Assembly: GCF_001942405.1 (NCBI RefSeq)
Contig: NZ_MKKA01000055.1
Span: 62,001 to 126,000 of the forward strand
Source of the DNA: Ornithinimicrobium sp. CNJ-824
GTDB lineage: Bacteria > Actinomycetota > Actinomycetes > Actinomycetales > Dermatophilaceae
Direction: 5' to 3'
DNA length: 64,000 nt
Positions 8,531-19,571 of this stretch are shown one piece after another; the stretch's first letter is position 1; each line of letters opens with the position of its first letter. A program made the position numbers and the translations under genes. A model generated the notes under the pieces. That model made no database searches. It was not told where the DNA came from and worked only from the letters and a program-made list of their open reading frames with translations.

Positions 8531-10625
8531 GCACCCCGGGCCGGCCGCCGGAGCCCGTCCGCCGGCGACGGCCCACGGTCCCGGTGCCCCGCCCCCAGGT
8601 CGCCCCGCCCCGGGTGCGTCGCCCGCCGACGACGGCCGGCGTCTGGGCGGTCGGGGCCGTCGTCGTGCTCATGGGCCTGGTGCTGCTCCTGCGGCTGGCC
8701 CAGCTGCAGCTCGCGGCGCCGGAGGAGGCCGCCGAGGCAGCCGCGGTCAGCACCCGTGAGGTGCACGTCCCCGCGGTCCGTGGCCGGATCCTCGCGGCCG
8801 ACGGCACCCCGCTGGTCCGCAACGCCCCCTCGACGGTGGTCACGGTGGACCCGGCGATGCTGCTGGGGTCCGAGGACGAGGGCCGGGGGCTGGTCGTCGA
8901 GGTGGCCCGGGCGCTGGACCTGCCGGCCGACCAGCTGTGGGGCCGGACCCGCCTGTGCGGGACCGCCGACGCACCGCCCGTCCCGGCCTGCTTCTCGGGG
9001 TCCCCCTACCAGCCCGTCCCGCTCGCGCACGACGTCGACCCGGTGGCGGCGCTGGCGCTCCTGGAACGGCCCGAGGACTTCCCCGGCGTCGAGGTGCAGA
9101 CGCTGCCGCTGCGCGACCATCCCGCGCCGGAGGGGGTCGGGGCGGCCCACGTGCTGGGCTACCTGGGCCGTCCGACCCAGGAGGAGGTGGACGCCTCGGA
9201 CGGCCGGGTCGCCCCGGAGGACCGCGTCGGCCGCGCCGGGCTGGAGGCCGCCTACGACGAGGCCCTGCGGGGGGTCCCCGGCACCGTCACGGTCGCGGTC
9301 GACGCGCGCGGGGTGGTGACCGAGCAGCTGTCCCGCACCGACCCCGAGCCCGGGGCGGACGTGCGCACCCACCTGGACGTCGACGTCCAGGCGGCCGCCG
9401 AGCAGGCCCTGGCGGACGCGGTCGAGCAGGCCCGCGCGGACGGTGCCCCCGCCCGCTCGGCGGCCGCGGTGGTCATGGACCCCCGGGACGGGGCCGTGCG
9501 CGCGGCGGCGAGCTGGCCGACCTACGACCCGTCCGTGTGGACCCGCGACCTGTCCACCGCGGACTACCAGGCGCTCGTCGACCCCGAGCAGGGCGCACCC
9601 CTCGTCGACCGGACGCTGGCGCGGACCTTCCCGCCGGCGTCGACCTTCAAGGCCTTCACCCTCCTCGCCGCCCTGCAGACGGGGGTCGACGCCGACGCCC
9701 GGCACGCCTGCCCGGGGGCGGTGACCATCGCGGGCCAGCGGTTCACCAACTACCAGGCCGAGGAGTTCGGCCGGCTGACGCTGCCCGAGGTGGTCGAGGT
9801 CTCCTGCGACACCAGCTTCTACCGGTGGGCCTACGAGCACTGGCAGCAGCTCGGCGGGCTGGGGGCGGCCCCGGGGGAGGACCTCGACGCGGACGCCGCC
9901 GACCGGTTCCTCGCCGTCGCGCGCGGGTTCGGCATCGGGCGGCCGACCGGCGTGGACCTGCCGGGGGAGGCGACGGGCAACCTGCCTCGCGGGCCTGGAA
10001 GCAGCAGTACTGGGAGGCGACCCGGGAGGAGTCGTGCCGCCGGGCCGAGGACGGCTACCCCGAGGTGTCCGACCGCGAGCGCCGCGACTTCCTGGAGCAG
10101 CTGGCCCGGGAGAGCTGCACCGACGGCTGGCAGTGGCGCCCCGGCGACGCGGCCAACCTCTCGATCGGGCAGGGCGACGTGGCGGTCACCCCGCTCCAGC
10201 TGGCCGTCGGCTACGCGGCCGTCGCCAACGGGGGCCGGCTGGTCGCCCCCCGGGTGGGTGCCTCGCTCACCACGCCGGACGGGGAGGTGCTCGAGACCGT
10301 CGAGCCGGAGCGGACCGGCGCGGTCTCGGTCCCGGCGGCCGACCTGGCGGTCCTGCGGGAGGGGCTCGCCCGGGTGCCGGTCCGCGGGACCGCAGCGCAG
10401 GCCTTCCGCGGGTGGCCGCACGAGGACTATCCGGTCGCCGGCAAGACCGGGTCGGCGGAGGTCGTCGGGCAGACCTCGACCAGCTGGTTCGCCTCCTACG
10501 GGCCGGTGGAGGACCCCCGCCACGTCGTCGTGGTCCTCGTCGAGGAGGGTGGCCTGGGCGGCGACGCCGCGGCCCCGGCCGCCCGCCGGATCTGGGAGGC
10601 CCTGCGCCTGCGCGACGACGGGTGA
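8527..10625 (+). CDS. mrdA: Penicillin-binding protein 2, elongasome transpeptidase (apparent frameshift)
   Basis: This class B PBP crosslinks peptidoglycan during elongation. From the GTG at 8527 there is a Pro/Arg-rich cytoplasmic tail, a membrane anchor around residues 40-60 and the dimerisation domain. The transpeptidase domain has its nucleophile in PPASTFK (Ser372, Lys375) and the SCD motif in the SxN position. The KTGS motif lies in the next frame. Joining the frames needs one extra C at 9984-9987 (gcc tcg to gccc tcg), giving about 700 residues. In many actinobacteria rodA follows mrdA; here the persulfide operon follows instead. Confidence 0.9.
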
Positions 10626-10637
10626 CGCGTCCCACGG

Positions 10638-10667
10638 TTTGCGACGGCATACCCCTGGGGGTATATT
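10638..10667 (+). promoter_or_regulatory. Promoter with embedded CsoR/CstR-type operator
   Basis: A candidate -35 (TTTGCG, 10638-10643) and -10 (TATATT, 10662-10667) are 18 bases apart. Between and overlapping them is the palindrome ATACCCCTGGGGGTAT at 10649-10664, with perfect 7-base arms around TG. This is the form of operators bound by the CsoR/CstR/RcnR repressor family, and the genes behind it are those controlled by CstR (persulfide-sensing) in Staphylococcus aureus. Repressor binding here would block the -10. No csoR/cstR-like gene is visible in the window. Confidence 0.8.
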
Positions 10668-10707
10668 TGACGTATCGCACACCCACCCCCTTCCAAGGAG
10701 TGAACGC

Positions 10708-12114
10708 ATGCTGCTCGAGCGCATCTACGACGAGGACCTCTCCCAGGCCAGCTACGTCATCGGCTGCCAGGCCCGCGGCGAGGCCATCGTCGTCGACGCC
10801 CGTCGCGACATCCAGACCTACCTCGACCTGGCCGCCAAGAACGGCATGACCATCGTGGCGGTCGCCGAGACCCACATCCACGCCGACTACCTGTCCGGCA
10901 CCCGTGAGCTGGCCGCCGCCACCGGCGCCCAGATCTACGTCTCCGGCGAGGGCGGGGAGGACTGGCAGTACGGCTTCGAGGGGACCCGCCTGCACGACGG
11001 CGACACCATCACCCTCGGCAACATCACCGTCAAGGCCCTGCACACCCCCGGCCACACCCCGGAGCACCTGGTCTTCCTCGTGACCGACGGGGCCTTCACC
11101 GACCAGCCCGGCTACCTGCTCTCCGGCGACTTCGTCTTCTCCGGCGACCTGGGTCGCCCGGACCTGCTCGACGAGGCCGCCGGCGGCGTCGACACCCGCT
11201 TCGAGGGGGCCAGGCAGCTGTTCCGGTCCCTGCGGGAGAAGTTCCTCACCCTGCCCGACCACGTCCAGGTCTACCCGGCGCACGGCGCGGGCTCGGCCTG
11301 CGGCAAGGCCCTGGGCGCGCTGCCCTCGACCACGGTCGGCTACGAGCGTCTGTACGCCTGGTGGGCCCCCTACCTGGCCACCGACGACGAGCAGGGCTTC
11401 ATCGACGAGCTGCTCGACGGGCAGCCCGACGCGCACGCCTACTTCGGCCGGATGAAGCGGCAGAACAAGCTCGGCCCGGCCGTCATGGGCGAGCGGGCCC
11501 CGCTGACCGAGCTGAGCACCGGGACCGTCCGCGCCGACCTCGAGGCCGACCGGATCACCCTGGTCGACACCCGCCCGGTCGAGGAGATCCTCGGCGGCAC
11601 CGTGCCCGGCGCGCTGGCCATCCCGGCCCCGGACAAGGCCGCGACCTACGGCGGCTGGGCCTACGACCCCGAGTCCGACACCCGCCCGCTCGTCCTCCTC
11701 GCCCCCGACCAGGAGACGGCCCAGGGCATCTGGGACCACCTCGTGCGGGTCGGCGTCGACGACGTGACCGGCTACGTCACCTCCTTCGACGGGCTGCCCG
11801 TCGAGAAGCCGGCGACCGTGTCCCCGGCCGACCTGGACGGGATCGAGCCCGCGCTGCTCCTGGACGTGCGCAACCGCACCGAGCACTCCGAGGGCACCAT
11901 CCCCGGGGCCGAGCAGCTGTCGGCCGGCAAGGTGCTCTGGCACCAGGACCGGCTGCCCCAGGACGGCACCATCGTGACGTTCTGCCAGTCGGGCGTGCGC
12001 AACTGCGTCGCGGCCTCCGCCCTGCGCCGCGCCGGGTTCGACGTCGTCGAGCTCGAGGGCAGCTACCAGGGCTGGCTGGACGAGCAGGCCCGCCGCGCCA
12101 CGGTCGCCGGCTGA
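10708..12114 (+). CDS. cstB: Persulfide dioxygenase-sulfurtransferase, CstB-like
   Basis: A 468-residue, three-domain enzyme expected to oxidise low-molecular-weight persulfides to sulfite and pass sulfur to thiosulfate. Residues about 1-250 form a metallo-beta-lactamase domain with the iron-binding motif THIHADY (His56, His58, Asp60), then HTPGHTPEH and SGDFVFSGDLGRPDLL. A first rhodanese domain (about 270-365) has no cysteine in the active loop and is probably structural. The second (about 375-465) has the active loop FCQSGVRN. This domain order matches CstB. The ATG at 10708 has AAGGAG seven bases upstream. It is the first gene of the operon behind the CstR-type operator. Confidence 0.9.
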   Translation: MLLERIYDEDLSQASYVIGCQARGEAIVVDARRDIQTYLDLAAKNGMTIVAVAETHIHADYLSGTRELAAATGAQIYVSGEGGEDWQYGFEGTRLHDGDTITLGNITVKALHTPGHTPEHLVFLVTDGAFTDQPGYLLSGDFVFSGDLGRPDLLDEAAGGVDTRFEGARQLFRSLREKFLTLPDHVQVYPAHGAGSACGKALGALPSTTVGYERLYAWWAPYLATDDEQGFIDELLDGQPDAHAYFGRMKRQNKLGPAVMGERAPLTELSTGTVRADLEADRITLVDTRPVEEILGGTVPGALAIPAPDKAATYGGWAYDPESDTRPLVLLAPDQETAQGIWDHLVRVGVDDVTGYVTSFDGLPVEKPATVSPADLDGIEPALLLDVRNRTEHSEGTIPGAEQLSAGKVLWHQDRLPQDGTIVTFCQSGVRNCVAASALRRAGFDVVELEGSYQGWLDEQARRATVAG

Positions 12115-12141
12115 CCCCGGAGGACCTCCCCCCTGCGCGCC

Positions 12142-12172
12142 GACCCGGCCGGGACCAGCTCCCGGCCGGGTC
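12142..12172. terminator. 12-bp perfect stem between the persulfide enzyme and rhodanese genes
   Basis: GACCCGGCCGGG at 12142-12153 pairs perfectly with 12161-12172 around a 7-base loop. No T-run follows, so it may act as an attenuator or as an RNA-stability element that adjusts expression within the operon rather than as a full terminator. Confidence 0.55.
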
Positions 12173-12237
12173 CGGCACGTGACCACCCAGAACACCCCGA
12201 CCCGGGGCACCGTCCCCGGACCCACGGAAGGATCTTC

Positions 12238-12831
12238 GTGACCACCACCACCGACCAGACCACGACCGTCATCGACGCCGACACCCTCAAGGCGTGGTTC
12301 GACCGGCACGACGACGTCGTCGTCATCGACGTCCGCTCGGCCGCCGAGTTCGAGTCCCTGCACATCCGCGGCTCCTACAACGTGCCGCTCCAGCTGCTGT
12401 CCGAGCACACCCAGGACGTCGCCCAGCGCGTCGGCCGCCGCGTCGTGCTCGTCTGCCACTCCGGCGTGCGCGCCGAGCAGGCCCGGCAGCGCCTGCACGA
12501 GGTCGGCATGGACTCGGCGCTCGTGCTCGACGGCGGTGCGCCCGCCTTCGCCGCCGCCGGCGGCGACGTCGTCCGCGGCGAGCAGCGCTGGGCGATGGAC
12601 CGCCAGGTGCGCATGGTCGACGGCACCCTGGTGACCACCGGCCTGCTGGCCGGCGAGCTGGTCTCGCCCAAGCTGCGCATGGTCGCCGGGGCCGTCGGCG
12701 CCGGCCTGGCCTTCTCGGCCGCCACCAACACCTGCGCCATGGGCGCGGCCCTGGCCAAGATGCCGTGGAACCGCGGCGCCCAGGACCCGGCGGCCCACGA
12801 GGCCATCGGCCAGCTGCCGACCCTCGGCTGA
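12238..12831 (+). CDS. Rhodanese with C-terminal YgaP-type membrane domain
   Basis: A 197-residue sulfurtransferase. Residues about 10-110 are a single rhodanese domain with VIDVRSAAEFESLHIRGS and the active loop CHSGVRA (Cys73). Residues about 120-180 (RQVRMVDGTLV, then two hydrophobic stretches and TNTCAMG) match the DUF2892/YgaP membrane domain, so the protein is probably tethered to the membrane by a helical hairpin. It would accept sulfane sulfur from the upstream persulfide enzyme. The start is a GTG following a GAAGGATCTTC ribosome-binding region. Confidence 0.9.
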   Translation: MTTTTDQTTTVIDADTLKAWFDRHDDVVVIDVRSAAEFESLHIRGSYNVPLQLLSEHTQDVAQRVGRRVVLVCHSGVRAEQARQRLHEVGMDSALVLDGGAPAFAAAGGDVVRGEQRWAMDRQVRMVDGTLVTTGLLAGELVSPKLRMVAGAVGAGLAFSAATNTCAMGAALAKMPWNRGAQDPAAHEAIGQLPTLG

Positions 12832-12890
12832 CGACCCCGCCCGACCACCACCGGCCCCGCCCCCGCCGGTAGCCTGCCCCAGGAGGAACC

Positions 12891-13646
12891 GTGTCCGCCA
12901 TCCTCGCGATCACGCTGCTGCTGTCCGTCGTCATCGGAGTGTCCCTCGGGCTGCTCGGCGGCGGAGGCTCCATCCTGACCGTCCCGATCCTGGCCTACGT
13001 GGCCGGGATGGACGCCAAGGAGGCGATCGCGGCGTCGCTGTTCGTCGTGGGCGTCACCTCCGCGGTGAGCGTGGTCTCCCACGCCCGGCACGGGCGGGTC
13101 CGGTGGCGCACCGGCCTGGTCTTCGGCGCGGCCGGCATGGCCGGTGCCTTCGCCGGCGGGATCCTGGGGGGCTACGTCCCCGGGCAGGTCCTCATGATCG
13201 CGTTCGCGCTCATGATGCTGGCGACGGCCGTGGCGATGATCCGCGGCCGTCGCCAGGTGGACCGCGAGCCGACCACCGGCGAGCTGCCCGTCGGCAAGGT
13301 GATCGTCGAGGGCCTCGTGGTCGGCCTGGTCACCGGCATCGTCGGCGCCGGCGGCGGGTTCCTCGTCGTCCCGGCCCTGGCGCTGCTCGGCGGTCTGTCC
13401 ATGCCGGTGGCCGTGGCCACCTCGCTGCTGGTCGTCGCGATGAAGTCCTTCGCCGGGCTGGCCGGCTACCTCACCAGCGTCCAGCTCGACTGGCCGCTCG
13501 TGCTGGGCGTCACCGCCGCCGCCGTGGCCGGCTCCTTCGTCGGGGCCCGCCTGGCCGGGATCATCCCCGAGCAGGTCCTGCGCAAGGGCTTCGGCGTGTT
13601 CGTCCTGGCGATGGCCTTCTTCATCCTGGCCCAGGAGCTGCCGTAG
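12891..13646 (+). CDS. tauE: Sulfite exporter TauE/SafE family protein
   Basis: A 251-residue integral membrane protein of the TauE/SafE (DUF81) family. It has about eight hydrophobic segments in two homologous halves, each starting with a Gly-rich turn (GLLGGGGS near residue 22 and GIVGAGGGF near residue 147). In cst-type operons TauE is thought to export sulfite made by the persulfide dioxygenase, which fits its place as third gene. The GTG at 12891 follows AGGAGGAACC. The TAG stop sits in a small palindrome, and the same frame stays open for 50 further codons. Confidence 0.9.
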   Translation: MSAILAITLLLSVVIGVSLGLLGGGGSILTVPILAYVAGMDAKEAIAASLFVVGVTSAVSVVSHARHGRVRWRTGLVFGAAGMAGAFAGGILGGYVPGQVLMIAFALMMLATAVAMIRGRRQVDREPTTGELPVGKVIVEGLVVGLVTGIVGAGGGFLVVPALALLGGLSMPVAVATSLLVVAMKSFAGLAGYLTSVQLDWPLVLGVTAAAVAGSFVGARLAGIIPEQVLRKGFGVFVLAMAFFILAQELP

Positions 13647-13799
13647 CCCTACGGCCTGTGGGTCGGCGGGGCCGCGGCCGTCGCCGCCCCGGCCGCCGTC
13701 GTCTGCTGGTTCGCCACCCCGTCCTGCCCCGTCCGGCGGTGGCTGGGAGCCCCCGCACCCCGGACGGACGCCGCCGCCGACGGGGCCCCTGCCGCCTGA
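13641..13799 (+). other. Stop-codon hairpin and in-frame hydrophobic extension after tauE
   Basis: CCGTAG at 13641-13646, which contains the tauE TAG stop, pairs with CTACGG at 13649-13654. After the TAG the same frame continues for 50 codons to a TGA at 13797-13799. It encodes one hydrophobic segment and a short Pro/Ala/Asp tail without a start codon or ribosome binding site. It could be the remnant of a longer TauE, a sequencing artefact or chance. I see no other gene in 13647-13849. Confidence 0.3.
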
Positions 13800-13849
13800 G
13801 TCCGGCCCCCGGTCCGGGCCTGCGGGCGGCTGCCGTCGGTCCCGGCCAG

Positions 13850-13855
13850 TAGGCT
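13850..13855 (+). promoter_or_regulatory. Leaderless -10 hexamer for ppc
   Basis: TAGGCT fits TANNNT and ends eight bases before the ppc GTG. No Shine-Dalgarno sequence is present. Confidence 0.6.
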
Positions 13856-13863
13856 CGGGCAGC

Positions 13864-16635
<2,772 letters not shown>

Positions 16636-16655
16636 CCGGGGCCTCGCGGCGGCCG

Positions 16656-16674
16656 GATGAGAGGACGTCTCATC
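16656..16674. promoter_or_regulatory. 19-bp inverted repeat before the lipoprotein gene
   Basis: GATGAGA (16656-16662) and TCTCATC (16668-16674) are perfect 7-base arms around GGACG. It ends two bases before the GGAGGAG ribosome binding site of the next gene. It is a plausible operator for a dimeric repressor or an RNA hairpin controlling translation. Confidence 0.5.
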
Positions 16675-16695
16675 CCGGAGGAGCATGATGGGGCC

Positions 16696-17307
16696 ATGAG
16701 GAAGACACGGACGACCACCCTGGCCACGGTCCTCGCCCTCGGGCTCACGCTGGCCGCCTGCGGTGGCGCCGACGACGCGGCCGACAGCCCGACCGCGGAC
16801 AGCAGCCCGTCCGCGGTCCCGGCGCCCGCGCCGACCGACGAGGACGCCACCGACGACGACCGGGCGACGGACGAGGACACCGACGACGGCGGCTCCTTCG
16901 ACCCCACGGCGTCCGGGCTCGCCGCCGTCGACGTCGCCGAGACGGAGGCGGGCGGCACCGCATACCAGCTCGACGACGAGGACGGCGACGGCGGCTGGGA
17001 GGTCGACGTCGCCCTCGAGGACCGCTCCGTCGAGGTGACCGTCGGACCTGACAGTCAGGTCCTCGGGACCGAGGACGACGACCTCGACGACGAGGACCGG
17101 GCCGCCCTGGACGCGGCCACCGTCCCGCTCGCCGAGGCGGTCCAGACGGCCGTCGCGGAGGTCGGCGGTCAGCTCGACGGCGTCGAGCTCGACGACGAGG
17201 ACGGCACCTGGGTCTGGGAGGTCTCCCTGGACGACACCGACGGCGGTGACGACGTCGAGGTCACGGTCAGCACCACCACCGGCGAGGTCGTCTCGGCCGA
17301 CGCCTGA
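16696..17307 (+). CDS. PepSY-like lipoprotein
   Basis: A 203-residue predicted lipoprotein. A basic start (MRKTRTTT) and hydrophobic core end in the lipobox LAAC, followed by a Ser/Pro/Asp-rich linker. Two repeated acidic domains follow, each with an alpha-helix and a beta-hairpin ending in patterns like GGWEVDVALEDRSVEV and GTWVWEVSLDD, the shape of PepSY domains. PepSY proteins often inhibit proteases or bind cations; no substrate can be inferred here. I chose the ATG at 16696 because it directly precedes the signal sequence and has GGAGGAG upstream; two nearby ATGs are out of frame. Confidence 0.8.
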   Translation: MRKTRTTTLATVLALGLTLAACGGADDAADSPTADSSPSAVPAPAPTDEDATDDDRATDEDTDDGGSFDPTASGLAAVDVAETEAGGTAYQLDDEDGDGGWEVDVALEDRSVEVTVGPDSQVLGTEDDDLDDEDRAALDAATVPLAEAVQTAVAEVGGQLDGVELDDEDGTWVWEVSLDDTDGGDDVEVTVSTTTGEVVSADA

Positions 17308-17372
17308 ACCGCGGGTCGCCACCCGGGGTCGGACGCCGGAGGCTGCGCCCCGCCGGTGAGAGGATGGCGCGC

Positions 17373-18212
17373 ATGCCCGAGGGACACACGCTGCACCGGC
17401 TGGCCGGTGCCCTGGACGCCGCCTTCGCCGGCGCCGCCCCGCACGTCACCAGCCCGCAGGGACGGTTCGCCGAGGGCGCCGCGCTGCTCGACGGCACCCT
17501 GCTGGAGCGGTCCTGGGCGCACGGCAAGCTGCTCTTCGTCGACTTCGAGGAGGGACGGACCCTCTACGTGCACCTCGGCCTCATCGGCAAGTGGTTCGTC
17601 CTGCCGGTCGCCGAGGCCCACCGGGAGACCGGCCCGCCGGTCGTCGGCGAGGTCCGGCTCCGGATCGAGGACGGGGCCCACGTCGCCGACCTCCGCGGCC
17701 CGATGGCCTGCCAGGTCGTCGACGAGCAGGAGGTCGACCGCCTCGTCGCCCGCCAGGGCCCGGACCCGCTGCAGCCCGACGACGGCACGGCCGCGGACGC
17801 GGCATACCGGAGGATCTCCCGCTCGGGCAAGTCCCTCGCCGAGCTGCTCATGGACCAGACCGTGGTGGCCGGGGTGGGCAACATCTACCGGTGCGAGGTG
17901 CTCTGGCGGCACCGCCTGCACCCGCTCCGCCCGGGCCGGTCGCTGAAGCGCGCCTCCTGGCAGCTGGTCTGGGACGACCTGGTCCGGCTGATGCCCTGGG
18001 GCGTGCGGACCGGCACGATCATCACCCTCGACGACGTCCTCGAGGACACCGTCGCCGCGCTGGGCCGCGGGGAGACCCCGGTCGTGCCGCGCGAGTTCGC
18101 CGTCTACCAGCGGACCGGGATGCCGTGCCTGCGCTGCGGGGCGACCGTGCGGCACAAGGTGGTGGCCGGCCGGAACCTGTTCTGGTGCGGCAACTGCCAG
18201 CGGCGCACCTGA
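17373..18212 (+). CDS. nei: Fpg/Nei-family DNA glycosylase (endonuclease VIII-like)
   Basis: This base-excision-repair enzyme removes oxidised bases and cuts the abasic site by beta,delta-elimination. The 279-residue protein must start at the ATG at 17373, because the catalytic Pro2 and Glu3 then lie in MPEGHTLHRLAG. An upstream in-frame Met would destroy this N-terminus. The middle has the helix-two-turn-helix with VVAGVGNIYRCEVL. The C-terminus has a zinc finger of the CxxC-x16-CxxC type (CLRCG and WCGNC). The MPEGHTLHRLA start resembles actinobacterial Nei1 proteins more than Fpg. Confidence 0.93.
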   Translation: MPEGHTLHRLAGALDAAFAGAAPHVTSPQGRFAEGAALLDGTLLERSWAHGKLLFVDFEEGRTLYVHLGLIGKWFVLPVAEAHRETGPPVVGEVRLRIEDGAHVADLRGPMACQVVDEQEVDRLVARQGPDPLQPDDGTAADAAYRRISRSGKSLAELLMDQTVVAGVGNIYRCEVLWRHRLHPLRPGRSLKRASWQLVWDDLVRLMPWGVRTGTIITLDDVLEDTVAALGRGETPVVPREFAVYQRTGMPCLRCGATVRHKVVAGRNLFWCGNCQRRT

Positions 18213-18230
18213 GCCGGCCCGGAGGCCCGG

Positions 18231-18995
18231 TCAGCGCTCCACGAGGTCGACGGTCCAGCGGTAGCGGGCGGGCCGGTCGGCACCGTCCCCCGCGACGTCA
18301 GCGGTCCCCGTGGCTGCGTCGTCGCCGTGGTCGACGCCCAGGATCATGGTCAGCAGCTCCCGCGGCGCGGGGAAGTCGTCGGGGAGCGCGGCGTTGTACT
18401 CCCGGTGCGCCTCGAGCGAGCGGACGGCCGCCTCGAAGTGGTCGGTGACGTCGAGCGCGTGGGTGGCGTCCGCGCCGACCCAGCCGAGCCAGCGCACCCC
18501 CGACCACGGGTCCAGGCCCTCGTGGAGCAGGTCGCGGAAGATCCACCGGTTGCCGGCGGCGGCGACCGCGTCGAGCACCTCCCGGCCCACGACCCGGTGG
18601 TCGGCCTGGTTGAGCGCACCGCCGGCGAACCGGTCGGCGTAGGTCTGCGTGATGACGACGTCGGGGCGGACCCGCCGGATCTCCCGGGCCAGGGCGCGCC
18701 GCAGCTCCAGCCCGCCCACGAGCACGCCGTCGGCGAACCCCTCGAGGAAGCGCACGTCGTCGACGCCCACCTCCCGGGCACCGGCACGCTCCTCCTGCTC
18801 CCGGACCTCGGCGGCCTCCTCCGGCGGCATGGTGTCGATGCCGGCCTCGCCCCGGGTGACGAGCAGGTAGGTCACCTCCTTGCCCGCCGCGGTCCAGGCG
18901 GCGACGGCCGCCGCGGTGCCGTACTCGATGTCGTCGGGGTGGGCGACCACGACGAGCGCGGACCGCCAGTCCGTCGGGAAGGGGAGCAGCTCCAT
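18231..18995 (-). CDS. PIG-L family deacetylase
   Basis: A 254-residue zinc-dependent LmbE/PIG-L deacetylase, a family that removes N-acetyl groups from sugar conjugates such as mycothiol or bacillithiol precursors. The zinc motif AHPDDIEYG is near residue 20, and a later His is present in NQADHRVVG. Although the family includes MshB (mycothiol synthesis), this sequence is too general to say which substrate it uses. The ATG at 18995 is supported by a TAGGGT element eight bases upstream. Confidence 0.85.
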   Translation of the reverse strand: MELLPFPTDWRSALVVVAHPDDIEYGTAAAVAAWTAAGKEVTYLLVTRGEAGIDTMPPEEAAEVREQEERAGAREVGVDDVRFLEGFADGVLVGGLELRRALAREIRRVRPDVVITQTYADRFAGGALNQADHRVVGREVLDAVAAAGNRWIFRDLLHEGLDPWSGVRWLGWVGADATHALDVTDHFEAAVRSLEAHREYNAALPDDFPAPRELLTMILGVDHGDDAATGTADVAGDGADRPARYRWTVDLVER

Positions 18996-19003
18996 ACCGG
19001 CCC

Positions 19004-19009
19004 ACCCTA
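19004..19009 (-). promoter_or_regulatory. Leaderless -10 hexamer for the PIG-L deacetylase
   Basis: Read on the minus strand this is TAGGGT, ending eight bases before the ATG at 18995. Confidence 0.55.
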
Positions 19010-19134
19010 GGACGATTAGGGCGGCGTCGTGGCCCGCTGATAACCTGAACGATGCCGTCAGGACGGCCGCGGATCCAGAGTGCCCCGGTGAACAGGCCCG
19101 GGTTGCGCCGCGCAACGACACGAAGGAGTCGCCC

Positions 19135-19404
19135 ATGGCGAACGAGACTGCCGCGAAGCAGGAGATCATCAAGGAGTACGCCACGACCGAGGGCGACACC
19201 GGCTCGCCCGAGGTGCAGGTCGCGCTGCTGACGCACCGCATCAAGGAGCTCACCGAGCACTCGCGCGAGCACAAGCACGACCACCACTCCCGCCGGGGTC
19301 TGCTGCTGCTCGTCGGCAAGCGCAAGCGTCTGCTGCGCTACCTCGAGCAGACCGACATCGAGCGCTACCGGTCGCTGATCAAGCGCCTCGGCCTGCGCCG
19401 CTGA
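19135..19404 (+). CDS. rpsO: 30S ribosomal protein S15
   Basis: S15 binds the central domain of 16S rRNA early in 30S assembly. The 89-residue protein has the normal length and the conserved [29 protein letters not shown] and KRKRLLRYL segments. The ATG at 19135 has GAAGGAG upstream. Upstream 18996-19134 holds an A/T-richer stretch with GATAAC near 19039 that may belong to its promoter. It precedes pnp, the classic rpsO-pnp pair. Confidence 0.98.
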   Translation: MANETAAKQEIIKEYATTEGDTGSPEVQVALLTHRIKELTEHSREHKHDHHSRRGLLLLVGKRKRLLRYLEQTDIERYRSLIKRLGLRR

Positions 19405-19414
19405 ACGTCGCAGG

Positions 19415-19446
19415 GGAGCGGTTCCCGATCGATCGGGGACCGCTCC
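19415..19446 (+). terminator. Long hairpin between rpsO and pnp
   Basis: GGAGCGGT (19415-19422) pairs with ACCGCTCC (19439-19446), and the inner TCCCGAT/ATCGGGG extends the stem to about 15 pairs with one G-U and a 2-base loop. In other bacteria this interval carries an attenuator or RNase III site controlling pnp. A TAGCCT at about 19474 could restart transcription for pnp. Confidence 0.7.
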
Positions 19447-19571
19447 TCCTGCGTAGGGCCGGGCTCTCGCTAGCCTGACCCGGGGGACGCGGGACGCGTC
19501 CCCACCCAGAAGGACACAGCCGGGCACAACGACGATGCCCCGTGCTGAGGAAGAGATGCAAAGGAGGGCCC

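Noticed and set aside
6997-12114. A 1705-codon plus-strand open frame
   Set aside because: It is mreB/mreC antisense-frame noise, then mrdA and the persulfide enzyme in frame because there is no stop between them. Motifs and start signals divide it into separate genes.
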